From Sulfuritalea sp. (GTDB lineage: Bacteria; Pseudomonadota; Gammaproteobacteria; Burkholderiales; Rhodocyclaceae), in NCBI GenBank assembly GCA_023700805.1, contig JAMPYF010000004.1:73341-137340 (forward strand): a stretch of DNA of 64,000 nucleotides, given 5' to 3'. Position 1 is the first letter of the stretch. The number at the start of each line of letters is the position of its first letter. Both the position numbers and the translations under genes were made by a program. A model generated the notes under the pieces. The model was not told where the DNA came from. It searched no databases and saw nothing but the letters and a program-made list of their open reading frames with translations. Of the stretch, positions 25,399-34,306 are shown one piece after another.

Positions 25399-26668
25399 CC
25401 TCCCTTATCGCCTCCATGGGCGAGAGTTTTACGATTTGCCAGATGCCCCACGCGCTGCCGCCGAGCGCCGCGACGACACTGGCGCCGATCAGGATCGCGA
25501 GAGTTGTAGTGTCGAAGCGCGGCGCGAGCGACAGCGTGGCCGCGAGGCTGCTGTACTGCGCGGGGAGGAAAGGGCTGACGCCCAGGCGGAAAACCAGTTG
25601 CGCCAGCGCTCCGCCCAACATGGCGAAAAGCAACGCGCCGGCGATGGCGCCGACGGCGCACAGCAGCACCGCCTCGATCAGGAAACTGGTGACGATTCCC
25701 GAGTCGGATGCGCCGATCGCCTTGAGCGTGCCGATCTCCCACGCCCGCTCGCGCACCACCAGCAGCATCACGAAGAAGACAACGAGCACCATCAGCAGCG
25801 CCGAGAGCGCGGTCCCGCCATTGGCCAGCCGCTGCACCGCCGCGGTCGCGGTGCTTTGGAACTCCGCCACCGTCGTCGGCGAGATGATGTCGGCGATGTC
25901 GCCCAACATCGCCCTCACTTGCCGCTCCACCGCCACCAGGTTCTCGGACGAGTCCGCCCGGACATACAGCCAGGAGATGCCGTCCGGCACGCCGTAGGCT
26001 TTGCGAAAGGTGTCGAGCGGCGTGAAAAGCTGCATGTCGCCGAAGACATAGCCGCTGGCATAAATGCCCACGATGGTGAAGGTCACCGGCGCACGGTCGA
26101 GCGCGAAAATCACCGGATGCGTATGCTTGAGATCGAGCGTCAGCGTCGCGGCCTCCTTCCCCCCGTCCAGCGCTTCGGGCTTGATCCCGGCCCACTTGGC
26201 GACCCCCTGCCCGATAATCGCGACGGGTTTCCCGCGATCATCAAAGGTGAGATCGCGGCCGAACAGAATCTTCGGATTGCCCGCCTCGCCGTGGGATTCG
26301 AGCCGGCGCGTGTCGCCGGGATCGACGCCGACCACCATCGCGAAGTTATGCCCTTCGGTGGGCGTCATCGCCAGCAGATAGGGCTCCACTTTCGCCACGT
26401 GCTCGACGCCCTGCACCGTGACGAGCGTGTCCTGGGGCAGGATGGCCTCGTTGCCGACCATGTTGACGTGCCCCATCGAGCCGCGTGCGCGCAACTGCAG
26501 CGTGTTGTTCACGTTCTGTTTCAAGGTCTCGGTCTGCCGCTGGACGGCGTCGCCGATCGATTGCATGACCAGCAGCAGGAAAAAAGGCGCTCCGATCAGG
26601 GCGGCCACCAAACCCAGGCGCAGCTTGCTGCGCCAGAGGTTGCGGATGCCGATGCCTACCATCGTCAT
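25385..26668 (-). CDS. FtsX-like ABC permease (A)
   Basis: 427 residues, MacB/LolC-E topology: one N-terminal helix (LRLGLVAALIGAPFFLLLVM), a periplasmic domain of about 230 residues, and three C-terminal helices (LSALLMVLVVFFVMLLVV, REWEIGTLKAIG-type loop, ATLAILIGASVVAALGG). The periplasmic part has Met/His segments (GSMGHVNMVGNEAI, TPTEGHNFAMVVG). It overlaps the second permease gene by 4 bases. Mechanotransmission-type export or lipoprotein handling is expected from the family. Confidence 0.88.
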   Translation of the reverse strand: MTMVGIGIRNLWRSKLRLGLVAALIGAPFFLLLVMQSIGDAVQRQTETLKQNVNNTLQLRARGSMGHVNMVGNEAILPQDTLVTVQGVEHVAKVEPYLLAMTPTEGHNFAMVVGVDPGDTRRLESHGEAGNPKILFGRDLTFDDRGKPVAIIGQGVAKWAGIKPEALDGGKEAATLTLDLKHTHPVIFALDRAPVTFTIVGIYASGYVFGDMQLFTPLDTFRKAYGVPDGISWLYVRADSSENLVAVERQVRAMLGDIADIISPTTVAEFQSTATAAVQRLANGGTALSALLMVLVVFFVMLLVVRERAWEIGTLKAIGASDSGIVTSFLIEAVLLCAVGAIAGALLFAMLGGALAQLVFRLGVSPFLPAQYSSLAATLSLAPRFDTTTLAILIGASVVAALGGSAWGIWQIVKLSPMEAIREGGHE

Positions 26669-27834
26669 GTTGTTCTCCTCATTGCTTCAATAGGGCTTGA
26701 GCGCATGCCCTGGAACACTGGATAAAGGCTGCCGAGCGCGGCGAAAATGGCGGCGCCGGCGAGAACGAGCAGCACCACGTTGGCGTCGAACGCAAGCGGC
26801 ACGCCGAGCATCCGGCTCAGCAGCGGAGCTAACGGCAGCGCGAGCAGCAATGCGCCGGCCGCGCCCAGGGCGCTCATGCCGAATGCCTCCGCCAGAAACT
26901 GCAGCACGACTTCCCGGTTCGACGCGCCGATGGCCTTGAGGGTGCCGATCTCGCGAATACGCTCGCGCGTGCTGAGCACCATGATGAAGACCATGACGAC
27001 GGCGCCGATCGCGAACAGCAGGACGGCCGCATAGGCGCTCGACAGCGCGAGTGCTCCCAGGGTCGTGCGCGCGGTCGAGACGGCTTCCGGCGCGGTCACG
27101 ACATCGGCTTCGGCAATCTGCTTCAGGTCGTCCACCACGCGTTCGACATTGGCGACCTTGTCGACGGTAACGAAAATCTTGGAGAGCTTCTTGCCGGGCT
27201 TGAAGGCCGCCCGGAAGGCGTTGATCGGAATGAACATATGGTTGTCGCCAAAATCGTTGGCGGTCGTGTAGGTGCCGACGACGTCGAACGGGCGACCGCC
27301 CAGGACGATGCGCTGTTCGCCGCCGAGACGCTGCTCGGCATACAGGCGCCCGACAATCGCCACGTTCGCATCGTCGTCGGCCGCCGTGAGATTGCGGCCG
27401 ACGACGATGCGGGCGTTCTCGTAATCGACTTCGCCGATGGCGCGCAGCGCCGCGCCGGGATGCAGGCCGATCACCATCGCGTAGGCATTTTTCTTCGCGG
27501 AATCGACCTCAGGTTTGTATACGTATTCATCGACCCGCGCCAGATGGCGGGCATGCGCAATCCGCGCGACGGCGTCCAGCGTATCGGTGGAAAAATGCTC
27601 CTCGCCAACCGGCTGGTCGCCGCCGAAGCCGCCGGTCCCGAAGGCGCCCGCTTCGCGCAACTCGATCAGCGTGCGAATGCGCCCCTCCATGCCCGCAATC
27701 TGCTCGCGGCTGGCCAGGGTCGCCTGGACCATCAGCGCCAGAAAGCCCGTCACCAGCGACAGCAGCGCCACCACGACGACGGCTCTCGCCTTACTTCTGA
27801 AGGGATTGATCAGGCCCCGTGCGATTGCGCTCAT
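26665..27834 (-). CDS. FtsX-like ABC permease (B)
   Basis: 389 residues from the ATG at 27834; earlier frame is shadow. Same topology as permease A: first helix AVVVVALLSLVTGFLALMVQ, periplasmic domain with a glycine-rich GAFGTGGFGGDQ loop, then helices around AAVLLFAIGAVVMVFIMVL and ALLLALPLAPLL. Two different FtsX permeases plus one ATPase resemble the LolCDE layout, making a heterodimeric exporter likely. It begins 4 bp after the NHL-repeat gene. Confidence 0.88.
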   Translation of the reverse strand: MSAIARGLINPFRSKARAVVVVALLSLVTGFLALMVQATLASREQIAGMEGRIRTLIELREAGAFGTGGFGGDQPVGEEHFSTDTLDAVARIAHARHLARVDEYVYKPEVDSAKKNAYAMVIGLHPGAALRAIGEVDYENARIVVGRNLTAADDDANVAIVGRLYAEQRLGGEQRIVLGGRPFDVVGTYTTANDFGDNHMFIPINAFRAAFKPGKKLSKIFVTVDKVANVERVVDDLKQIAEADVVTAPEAVSTARTTLGALALSSAYAAVLLFAIGAVVMVFIMVLSTRERIREIGTLKAIGASNREVVLQFLAEAFGMSALGAAGALLLALPLAPLLSRMLGVPLAFDANVVLLVLAGAAIFAALGSLYPVFQGMRSSPIEAMRRTT

Positions 27835-27838
27835 TGCT

Positions 27839-28822
27839 TCAATCCTTGACCTGGCGCCACTTCTGCACGCGGTTATTGCCGAAATCGACCGCGAAGACCG
27901 TTCCGTCATCGGCCACGGCGGCGGCGATGGTGTGATTGAACTGCCCCGGCCCGGTGCCTTCGCCACCAAAGCTCGTCAGGAAGGTTCCGTCTGCCCTGAA
28001 CTTCTGCAAGCGATTATTGTAGAAGTCGGCGGCGAACAGATCTCCCTGCGGCCCGAAGGCGATGCCGGTGACAACCCTGAACCAGCCGTTGAGCGGACCG
28101 GGGATGCCCACGGCGAAAGGGCCGCCCCACTTGTTGACCGGCTTTCCAGCAGTATCGAAGACCTGGATGCGGTTGGCGTAGCCGTCCGCGACGTAGAGCA
28201 TGTCGTTGCGGTCGAGCGCGACATCGGTCGGATAGATAAACGCACCGGCCCCGTGGCCCGTTTCGCCGGTGATGCCCCACTGGCGCACAAAACCGCCATC
28301 CGACTTTAGCTGCTGAATGCGGTGGCTGTAGAAGTCCGCCACGAACAGGTCGCCGTTGGACGCGACTGCCACGCCACCCGGCGCGTTGAATTCGCCGGGG
28401 CCGTTGCCGGATTTGCCGATCAGGCGCCTTGACTGGCCGTCGAGGCTGAAGACCTGAATTCGGTCATTGAAGTACTCGGCGACGTAAAGCTCCCCCCTGT
28501 GAATCGCGAGATTCATGGGACGGCCGAGCTGGCCCGGATCCTTGCCGGGCATCCCGAACCGGCGCTTGAAATGGCCGTCGAGGTCGAAAACCTGAATACG
28601 GCCGTTGCGGGAGTCAGAGACAAATACTTCGTCGCCGGCCACGGCGATTCCCGTGGGATCGTTGAACTGCCCGGGCGCACTGCCTTTCTCGCCCCATGCG
28701 GTCACGAACGTGTAGGACGATGCTTTGGCCGAAGGCACGAATGCCAGCCAGCCCGACACGATGATGATCGCCAGTACGATGACGGCATTGCGGCCTAGTT
28801 TGAGGGCGGTATTGAGTTTCAT
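27839..28822 (-). CDS. Exported NHL-repeat beta-propeller protein
   Basis: 327 residues: N-terminal signal or anchor (VIVLAIIIVSGWLAFVPSA) and about six NHL repeats with the G-x-F-x-x-P-x-G-(I/V)-A and (N/S)-x-R-I-Q-x-F rhythm (GQFNDPTGIAVAGDEVFVSD, NGRIQVFDLDGHFKRRFG and so on). NHL propellers are binding scaffolds in the periplasm. It lies between the outer-membrane protein and the ABC permeases, so it may be the periplasmic link of the complex; that is inference. Confidence 0.88.
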   Translation of the reverse strand: MKLNTALKLGRNAVIVLAIIIVSGWLAFVPSAKASSYTFVTAWGEKGSAPGQFNDPTGIAVAGDEVFVSDSRNGRIQVFDLDGHFKRRFGMPGKDPGQLGRPMNLAIHRGELYVAEYFNDRIQVFSLDGQSRRLIGKSGNGPGEFNAPGGVAVASNGDLFVADFYSHRIQQLKSDGGFVRQWGITGETGHGAGAFIYPTDVALDRNDMLYVADGYANRIQVFDTAGKPVNKWGGPFAVGIPGPLNGWFRVVTGIAFGPQGDLFAADFYNNRLQKFRADGTFLTSFGGEGTGPGQFNHTIAAAVADDGTVFAVDFGNNRVQKWRQVKD

Positions 28823-28834
28823 GGCTGATTCACC

Positions 28835-29728
28835 TTAGAAGTTGACACGGAACCCTGTGGTGAAGACGTAATCGTTCTTAAGTGCCGTGCCGTTCAGATC
28901 CTGGCTGACGGGGATTTGAACGCCGGCCTCGACGATCCATTTCTGGGTGACATATTGCAGTCCGGGCGTGATGAACAGGGTCGTGCCACCGGAATTTGGA
29001 TCGTCGGCTCCGCCGCTGCGATTCCTGGCCGAATGCACGAGATTGGCTTCGAGCACGCCATAGAGAAAAGCGGGGACGCCCGCGCCCAAGCTACGTGGCC
29101 ACAGCCGGTACTGGAGTGAGGTGTCAAGGCTGGCAACATTACCAGCTTGAAAGCCGTTGGCTTCCCGGTTGGCCTTGTAGCTCACCTGACTGTCGATCTC
29201 GAAATCCAGCGTCTGATAGGTGAGTACCGCGCCGCCGAGCACATCCCACGAGCCGGAACCTGGCTGGACAGGAGGCGGCAGGCGCCCCATTCCGTCGCGG
29301 GCGTTATCCTCGCCGGTCGGCGCCTTCACGCCCAGGAACGGCGCAATGCGCAAGGTGCGCCCGGGCGCGTCGTACTGGTATGCGGTGTAGCGGCCCAGCA
29401 GGGTGAGATCGCCAACGCCCGATTTCCGACGGGTGATATCCTGCCTGCCCATACTTATGTCGATCCGTTTGTTGAACAGGGGCAGCATGCCGAACAGCGC
29501 GAAGTCGCTGGTCACTCCGTAACCAAGGACCGACATGACCCCCGAAACCCGCATGTCACGCTGTGCGGGCGTGGGATCGTCCGCAATCTTCATGTACATG
29601 AACTGCTCGCGCAGCACCCAGCCACCCTCATGCACCGGCAGCGCGGTGTTGAAGGTGATCGGCGCGCTCCATGCAGTTCCGGCCGATAAACACAAGGTGG
29701 CCAACGCTGTCTTTACCAAGACCTTCAT
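28835..29728 (-). CDS. Outer-membrane channel-like protein (phenol MetA-type transporter family)
   Basis: 297 residues with a signal peptide (1-21) and alternating beta strands to a terminal aromatic residue (YVFTTGFRVNF), as in outer-membrane barrels. The pattern VLGYGVTSDFALFGMLPLF, GDLTLLGRYTAYQYD, APFLGVKAPTGEDN and FITPGLQYVTQKWIVEAGVQ matches the MetA-pathway-of-phenol-degradation 'transporter' family. It overlaps the MerP-like gene by 4 bases. Together with the propeller and ABC genes it could complete a trans-envelope route. Confidence 0.82.
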   Translation of the reverse strand: MKVLVKTALATLCLSAGTAWSAPITFNTALPVHEGGWVLREQFMYMKIADDPTPAQRDMRVSGVMSVLGYGVTSDFALFGMLPLFNKRIDISMGRQDITRRKSGVGDLTLLGRYTAYQYDAPGRTLRIAPFLGVKAPTGEDNARDGMGRLPPPVQPGSGSWDVLGGAVLTYQTLDFEIDSQVSYKANREANGFQAGNVASLDTSLQYRLWPRSLGAGVPAFLYGVLEANLVHSARNRSGGADDPNSGGTTLFITPGLQYVTQKWIVEAGVQIPVSQDLNGTALKNDYVFTTGFRVNF

Positions 29729-30060
29729 TTCGCTGGCCCCGCCGACGCGCCTTGCGGGGCGGACTGAAGCTGTTCGAACTTGCGCAGACTGAAGCCGGCT
29801 TCTTTCACCGCCTTTTTGGCCGCTGCCTCGTCGAGCGTTGCACCCTCCGCCATTGTCACCGCGACGGCGCCGCTGGCAATATCGACATCGATACGCTGGA
29901 CGCCTTTGACGGAGCCAAGTTTCTTCTCGATGCCGTAGGCGCAGAACGGGCAGGACAGCCCGTCCACGTGCAGTTTGTAGGTCTGAGGCGCGGCCACGGC
30001 GGGCGCCATCCCCAGCGTCAGTGCGATGGCGAGAACGCAGATTTGCAATATCCGTTTCAT
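29725..30060 (-). CDS. MerP-like secreted HMA-domain protein
   Basis: 111 residues from the ATG at 30060 (AAGGA 8 bases upstream). Signal peptide (1-23) and one HMA domain with VDGLSCPFCAYGIEKKLGSV as metal site (CxxC), followed by a 20-residue tail (QLQSAPQGASAGPAK). MerP-like, but the site reads SCPFC where MerP has TCxxC, and no merT is adjacent. It should carry a soft metal ion in the periplasm, probably for this operon. Confidence 0.88.
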   Translation of the reverse strand: MKRILQICVLAIALTLGMAPAVAAPQTYKLHVDGLSCPFCAYGIEKKLGSVKGVQRIDVDIASGAVAVTMAEGATLDEAAAKKAVKEAGFSLRKFEQLQSAPQGASAGPAK

Positions 30061-30109
30061 GATGAGATTCCTTATGGTCATGTTGATGCGATATGAAAGA
30101 AAAAGCGCC

Positions 30110-30769
30110 TTACGCCACCGGCAAGCGGGCCAGCAAACCGAAGCCGATCGACCACAACCCGAGCCCAGCCAGCACCACCCCGGTCCAGCGCGGCAGGCGC
30201 ACGGCCATGCCCGCCACGGCGTCCAGCGCGCGTCTGGCCGGCGGCCACAGCACCGCCAGCAGCAGCGGCAAGGACAGCGCCAGGCCGAACAGCAGCAGCG
30301 ACACGAAGCCCCGCGCCGGGGCTTCGCCGCCGGCGGCATGGCTGGCGCTCATACCGAGCAGCACGACGACCAGCGGCACCGCGCATGCAGGCACGTTGAG
30401 TCCGAATAGCAGGCCCAATGCGGCCGATCCGCGCGTTCCCGTTGCGCGCGACAGCAACGGGCCCAGGCGAACCATCAGCAGTCCCTGCCGGCCGGCGAGA
30501 TACAGCAGGCCGAAACCCAGATAGACCGCGCCCAGCCCGACCCACAAAACGCGCTGCAAGCCGAAAAAGCGCGCGCCTATCAGCGCCGCCGCGACGCCCA
30601 GCAGGCCCATGAACAGCGCCCGGATCGCGGCAAAAACCAGCGTCTGCGCCAGGCGGTCGCGGTAGGGGCGCCGCTCCAGGTGCTTGATCAGGAGCAGATT
30701 GGAGCCCATGGTGCAGGGCTCGATGAACCCCAGCAGTCCCAGGCCGATCGGCAGTAGTAGCGTTTCCAT
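30110..30769 (-). CDS. CcdA/DsbD-like membrane protein
   Basis: 219 residues, six hydrophobic helices. Helix 1 has GLLGFIEPCTMGSNLLLIKH and helix 4 has LFGLNVPACAVPLVVVLLG, the paired single cysteines of the CcdA/DsbD transmembrane electron carrier. It likely reduces periplasmic thiols such as the MerP-like protein, whose gene is 49 bp downstream. It follows the anchored protein by 12 bp. Confidence 0.85.
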   Translation of the reverse strand: METLLLPIGLGLLGFIEPCTMGSNLLLIKHLERRPYRDRLAQTLVFAAIRALFMGLLGVAAALIGARFFGLQRVLWVGLGAVYLGFGLLYLAGRQGLLMVRLGPLLSRATGTRGSAALGLLFGLNVPACAVPLVVVLLGMSASHAAGGEAPARGFVSLLLFGLALSLPLLLAVLWPPARRALDAVAGMAVRLPRWTGVVLAGLGLWSIGFGLLARLPVA

Positions 30770-30781
30770 GAGATATCCGGG

Positions 30782-31288
30782 CTAACGATGCCCGTCGGGC
30801 CAGGTGAGCAGGGGCATGTTGATCACCACCCCCGGTTGTTCGATGCTGATCTCGCCCTTGGCAAGGGCTTGCCGCACCTCGGCTGCGGTCTTGAATTCGC
30901 GTGCCGCTTGCGGGTTTTTCCAGGTCACCAGGTTGAGCCGGCGCAGGGGCCGGTAACCAGCCGTGCCGGGCGGGCTGTCGAACACGTCGGGCTGGAAGTC
31001 CAGCGGCCCGCCGCCCTTGACGCCGTTCTTGAACACGTACACCTCAGCCAGCATGGTCGCCGGCGCCTGCGCCAGCGAGGGCACCACCAGGACCGGCGAG
31101 CCCTTCATCTTGGTGAGCAATTGCGCCACCTGCGGATCGGAGGCTTCCGTATGGAGGAACAGGATGTTCCGGCCTTCCATGTAGCCATCGACCGGAGGCA
31201 CCACCGAGCCTGTCCAGAACCTCGCCGCCAGCACGAAGCCGGCGATGATCACGGCCACCAGTGCGGTGACGATCAAGTTACGTTTCAT
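30782..31288 (-). CDS. Membrane-anchored periplasmic protein of unknown function
   Basis: 168 residues: one N-terminal helix (LIVTALVAVIIAGFVLAARF) and a periplasmic domain with GGPLDFQPDVFDSPPGTAGY and RPLRRLNLVTWK, then ARE-FKTAAEVRQALAKGEIS and VVINMPLLTWPDG. No cysteines occur in the mature part. The pattern recalls proteins labelled DUF7482, which I mention only tentatively. It overlaps the P-type ATPase gene by 11 bases, which ties it to metal export. Confidence 0.72.
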   Translation of the reverse strand: MKRNLIVTALVAVIIAGFVLAARFWTGSVVPPVDGYMEGRNILFLHTEASDPQVAQLLTKMKGSPVLVVPSLAQAPATMLAEVYVFKNGVKGGGPLDFQPDVFDSPPGTAGYRPLRRLNLVTWKNPQAAREFKTAAEVRQALAKGEISIEQPGVVINMPLLTWPDGHR

Positions 31289-33614
31289 GGATGTCTCCTA
31301 CGGGTTGGGAATTCCGGGGCCGGCGCAGCCTGGGCAGCAGACGCCCGGCGAACGAGTTGGCGAGCACGGCGCTGACGCTGGCCGCCATGGCGATCATGGC
31401 CCACACGGGATGCACCAGGCCGGTGGCCGCGAGCGGAATGCCGATGCCGTTGAAGGCGAAAGCGAGCGAGAGGTTCTGTACCGTCTTGCGGTAGGAGGCC
31501 TTGCCGATGAAGTAGGCATCCACCACCGCGCCGAGGCGATCGCCGACTAGCACCACGTCGGCCGATTCGATGGCGATGTCGGTGCCGGCGCCGATGGCAA
31601 TGCCGACATCCGCCTGCATCAGGGCGGGAGCGTCGTTGATGCCGTCGCCGACCATGACAACGCGATGCCCTTGCCGCTGCAGCTCCCGCACTACATCCGC
31701 TTTCCCTTGGGGCAGGACTTCGGCGCGGTAGTCGGTGATTCCGACCTTCTGCGCCACCGCCCGTGCGGTTCGGGCGTTGTCGCCGGTTAGCATCACGGGC
31801 TCCAATCCCGCCGCCCGAAGGCGTTCGATCGCCTCCTTGGCGTCCGGTTTGATCTCGTCGGCGATCGCAAACAAGGCCCGCAGCTCGCCGTTCGCCGCCA
31901 GCGCGATGACGGTGTTGCCTGCCTCCTGCAGGGAGCGGATCCGCTCGCTAGCCGCTGTCATATCGACACCTTCGGACGCGACAAACGACGGGCTGCCGAC
32001 CGCCACCCGGTGCGCTTCCACCGTGGCGGTAATGCCCCGGCCCGGCGCGGCCTGGAAGTCTTCGGCCTTCGCTAGCGGCAGCCCTTGCGCCTGCGCGGCG
32101 GCCACCACCGCCCGCGCCAGCGGATGTTCCGATTCGGCCTCGGCGGAGGCCGCCAGGCGCAGCGCATCGCGCTTGTCATACCCGCGATGTTCGGCAAGGG
32201 CGACGATCTCGATCACGGCGGGTTTGCCCCGGGTAAGGGTGCCGGTCTTATCGAGCACGACCCACCTGACATCCTTCAGCGCCTGGAACGCTTCGGCCGA
32301 ACGCATCAGGATGCCGCGCTCGGCGGCCATGCCGCCGCCCCGGATCATCGCCAGCGGCGTCGCCATCCCCAGGGCGCAGGGATAGCCCATGACCAATACG
32401 GCCAGCCCGGCGAAAATGGCGCGGGTCCAGTCGGCGCTGCCGGTCACGGCCCAGGCGCCCAGCGTCCACGCCAGCACCGCGCCGGCGGCGAACAGCAGAA
32501 CCGCGGGTACGAAGACCTGCAAAACGCGATCGACCAGTACCAGGATGCCGGGCTTGAGCGCCCGTGCCTCTTCCACCTGCCGCGCCACCTGGCTGAGGAA
32601 GCTCTCGGCGCCGACCTTCGTCACCCTTACCAGCAGCGTGCCGTACTGGTTGATCGAGCCGCCGATCACCGCAGCGCCGGGCAGTTTTTCTTCGGGAATG
32701 GATTCTCCGCTCACCAGGCTCTCATCGACACTGGATGCGCCTTCCACGACATCCCCGTCCACCGGGATAGCTTCCCCCGGCCGCACCCGCACCCATTCCC
32801 CCGGCCGCACGTCCTCCACCGGCACCTCTTCCTCGCGTCCGTCGCGCACGACCCGGGCGGTCGCCGGCACCAGCGCGAGCAGCTTGCGCACCGCTTGCGA
32901 AGCGCGGGTGCGCACCAGGAGCGAAACGTAGCCGGAGAGAATGTGATAGGTGGTGACGAACACCGCGACGCCAAGAAAATCCGGCAGCGGGAAGGCGGGC
33001 AGGACGTAGCCCAGGAAGCCGCCAACGATCCCGGCGAAGGCGCCGAACTCCAGCAGCACATGCTGATTCAGGATGCCGCGCCGCAGGCTCGCCCAGGCCA
33101 TCGACAGGATGTGCCAGCCCGGGCCGAAAACGGTCGACAGTGCGAGGATCGGCATCAGCCAGTAGAGCGCCGCCATGCCTTGCGGCGGCAGCAGGTCGAG
33201 CCACATCAGGCTCATCGCCCCCAGCGCGACGGCGGTGAAGCCGGCCGCCGTCAGCAGGTTCTCCAACTGATTTCGCAGTTCGGCTTCTTCTTCCTCGGAG
33301 CTGCGCGCCTGGCTGGCGTCGCGCACCGTGTAGCCCAGGTCGAGCAGCGTTTCCTTCAGTCGTGCCGGGGTGACTTTAGTCGGCTCGTACTGGATCAGCG
33401 TCTCTTCGTGCGCCAGGTTCACATTGACGTCGCATACACCGTCCATGCGTCCCAGCGCCTTGGTGATGCTCGCGACACAGAAGGAGCAGGCCATGCCGCC
33501 GATCTTCAACTGCAGTTTCGCGGCGCCCATTGGCTGAATGAACGCATCGGGGGCGTTGCTCCGCGCGATCGGATCGCGCGGCGGGCTGCGGGGGTCTTTG
33601 GCGTCGCGCATCAT
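31278..33614 (-). CDS. P1B-type heavy-metal ATPase with YPC in place of CPC
   Basis: 778 residues from the ATG at 33614, which overlaps the small HMA gene stop. An N-terminal HMA domain has C43-x2-C46 (GGMACSFCVASI). Core motifs follow: SLVSGESIPEEKLPG (A-domain TGES variant), VLVMGYPCALGMATP in helix 6, DKTGTLT phosphorylation site, SEHPLARA (HP motif) and MVGDGINDAPAL. The helix-6 metal motif is YPC, not the CPC of copper and divalent pumps, so one ligand is missing and selectivity may differ. Export of a cytoplasmic soft metal ion is expected. It is second in the operon. Confidence 0.92.
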   Translation of the reverse strand: MMRDAKDPRSPPRDPIARSNAPDAFIQPMGAAKLQLKIGGMACSFCVASITKALGRMDGVCDVNVNLAHEETLIQYEPTKVTPARLKETLLDLGYTVRDASQARSSEEEEAELRNQLENLLTAAGFTAVALGAMSLMWLDLLPPQGMAALYWLMPILALSTVFGPGWHILSMAWASLRRGILNQHVLLEFGAFAGIVGGFLGYVLPAFPLPDFLGVAVFVTTYHILSGYVSLLVRTRASQAVRKLLALVPATARVVRDGREEEVPVEDVRPGEWVRVRPGEAIPVDGDVVEGASSVDESLVSGESIPEEKLPGAAVIGGSINQYGTLLVRVTKVGAESFLSQVARQVEEARALKPGILVLVDRVLQVFVPAVLLFAAGAVLAWTLGAWAVTGSADWTRAIFAGLAVLVMGYPCALGMATPLAMIRGGGMAAERGILMRSAEAFQALKDVRWVVLDKTGTLTRGKPAVIEIVALAEHRGYDKRDALRLAASAEAESEHPLARAVVAAAQAQGLPLAKAEDFQAAPGRGITATVEAHRVAVGSPSFVASEGVDMTAASERIRSLQEAGNTVIALAANGELRALFAIADEIKPDAKEAIERLRAAGLEPVMLTGDNARTARAVAQKVGITDYRAEVLPQGKADVVRELQRQGHRVVMVGDGINDAPALMQADVGIAIGAGTDIAIESADVVLVGDRLGAVVDAYFIGKASYRKTVQNLSLAFAFNGIGIPLAATGLVHPVWAMIAMAASVSAVLANSFAGRLLPRLRRPRNSQPVGDIHET

Positions 33615-33832
33615 TCCACCACTTCGTAACCGAGTTCCCACAGGCGAGCGCGCACCTGTTCGGAACTGACCTCTTCGGGATCGATGGTCACCTCAATCAG
33701 TTGGCTCTTGGCGCTGGCCCGCACGTCGCGGACGCCGGCAAGGCGGCACAGCGCGAAGCCGATCCGCGTCTCGCAGCCCGAGCAATGGATCTTCTCGTCG
33801 CCGATCACCTGAAATTCAATGAGCATGGTCAT
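33611..33832 (-). CDS. Small HMA-domain metal chaperone
   Basis: 73 residues from the ATG at 33832 (33826 is also possible), no signal peptide. One HMA fold: FQVIGDEKIHCSGCETRIGF with Cys17-x2-Cys20, and a final LWELGYEV. It should deliver metal to the ATPase, with whose gene it shares an ATGA overlap. It is the first gene behind the MerR-type promoter. Confidence 0.88.
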   Translation of the reverse strand: MTMLIEFQVIGDEKIHCSGCETRIGFALCRLAGVRDVRASAKSQLIEVTIDPEEVSSEQVRARLWELGYEVVE

Positions 33833-33895
33833 GGTTCCGCCTTTCGTTCGGGGCAACGCCGATTTCCTCGGGTCAAGATTTGCCGCATTGAATTC

Positions 33896-33927
33896 AAGGT
33901 AAACCCTGGAGCCCAGTCTAGAGTCAA
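33896..33927 (-). promoter_or_regulatory. MerR-type promoter/operator of the long metal operon
   Basis: Minus strand: TTGACT (33927-33922), about 20 bp holding the imperfect dyad CTAGACTGGGCTCCAGGG, and TACCTT (33901-33896). It shares CTCCAGGGTT with the promoter at 19583, so related regulators should bind both. It lies about 65 bp before the HMA chaperone gene. Confidence 0.72.
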
Positions 33928-33957
33928 GGACTTTGTTGACAGCCGTGGCACCTCATG

Positions 33958-34059
33958 CAGACTGTTTTCCAGCGCTGCCATGATGGCGCAATCGTCCGTC
34001 GCCTTGTCACCGCCGTCGCAGTGCTGGATCAAGATATCGAGGTCATCGTCGGTGCGGGA
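33958..34059 (-). pseudogene. merR 3' remnant
   Basis: The minus strand encodes SRTDDDLDILIQHCDGGDKA then TDDCAIMAALENSL, the metal-loop and tail of a CC-C-C-type MerR regulator (compare [16 protein letters not shown] at 24216). The HTH part is gone and the frame runs on into the promoter. It is the ghost of the regulator that once headed this operon. Confidence 0.7.
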
Positions 34060-34105
34060 ACAACTGGTCAGCCAGTTCCTGCACGATGTCAGCCTTGGGC
34101 GTGCT

Positions 34106-34306
34106 TCAATCTGAGGTCAGGCCATGGGCACGCGGGGCAAAGTTGGCTTCATTCCCAGCCTTGGCGCGCGCCTGGAAGCGCTGATAGCACTCCAGCCCGC
34201 AGAAGTGTTCGACGTATTCCGCGCCTTCCGGGGTGAAGGCGGCATCGAGCGGAATTTCCTTGCAGCACACGCAGCAACTGGTGGCGGTCGGATCATTTGC
34301 ATTCAT
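34106..34306 (-). CDS. DUF3330 cysteine-rich protein
   Basis: 66 residues. A CCVCC cluster ([16 protein letters not shown]) and [12 protein letters not shown] form a small metal-binding domain known as DUF3330, which travels with Tn21-type mer operons next to the EAL gene urf2. The same pair occurs here. It overlaps the end of the EAL frame by 14 bases. Reading from the frameshifted EAL gene runs into this frame by accident. Confidence 0.82.
   Translation of the reverse strand: MNANDPTATSCCVCCKEIPLDAAFTPEGAEYVEHFCGLECYQRFQARAKAGNEANFAPRAHGLTSD

Noticed and set aside
33829..34032. 67-codon frame upstream of the HMA chaperone gene
   Set aside because: It consists of a merR remnant plus translated promoter sequence; not an intact gene.
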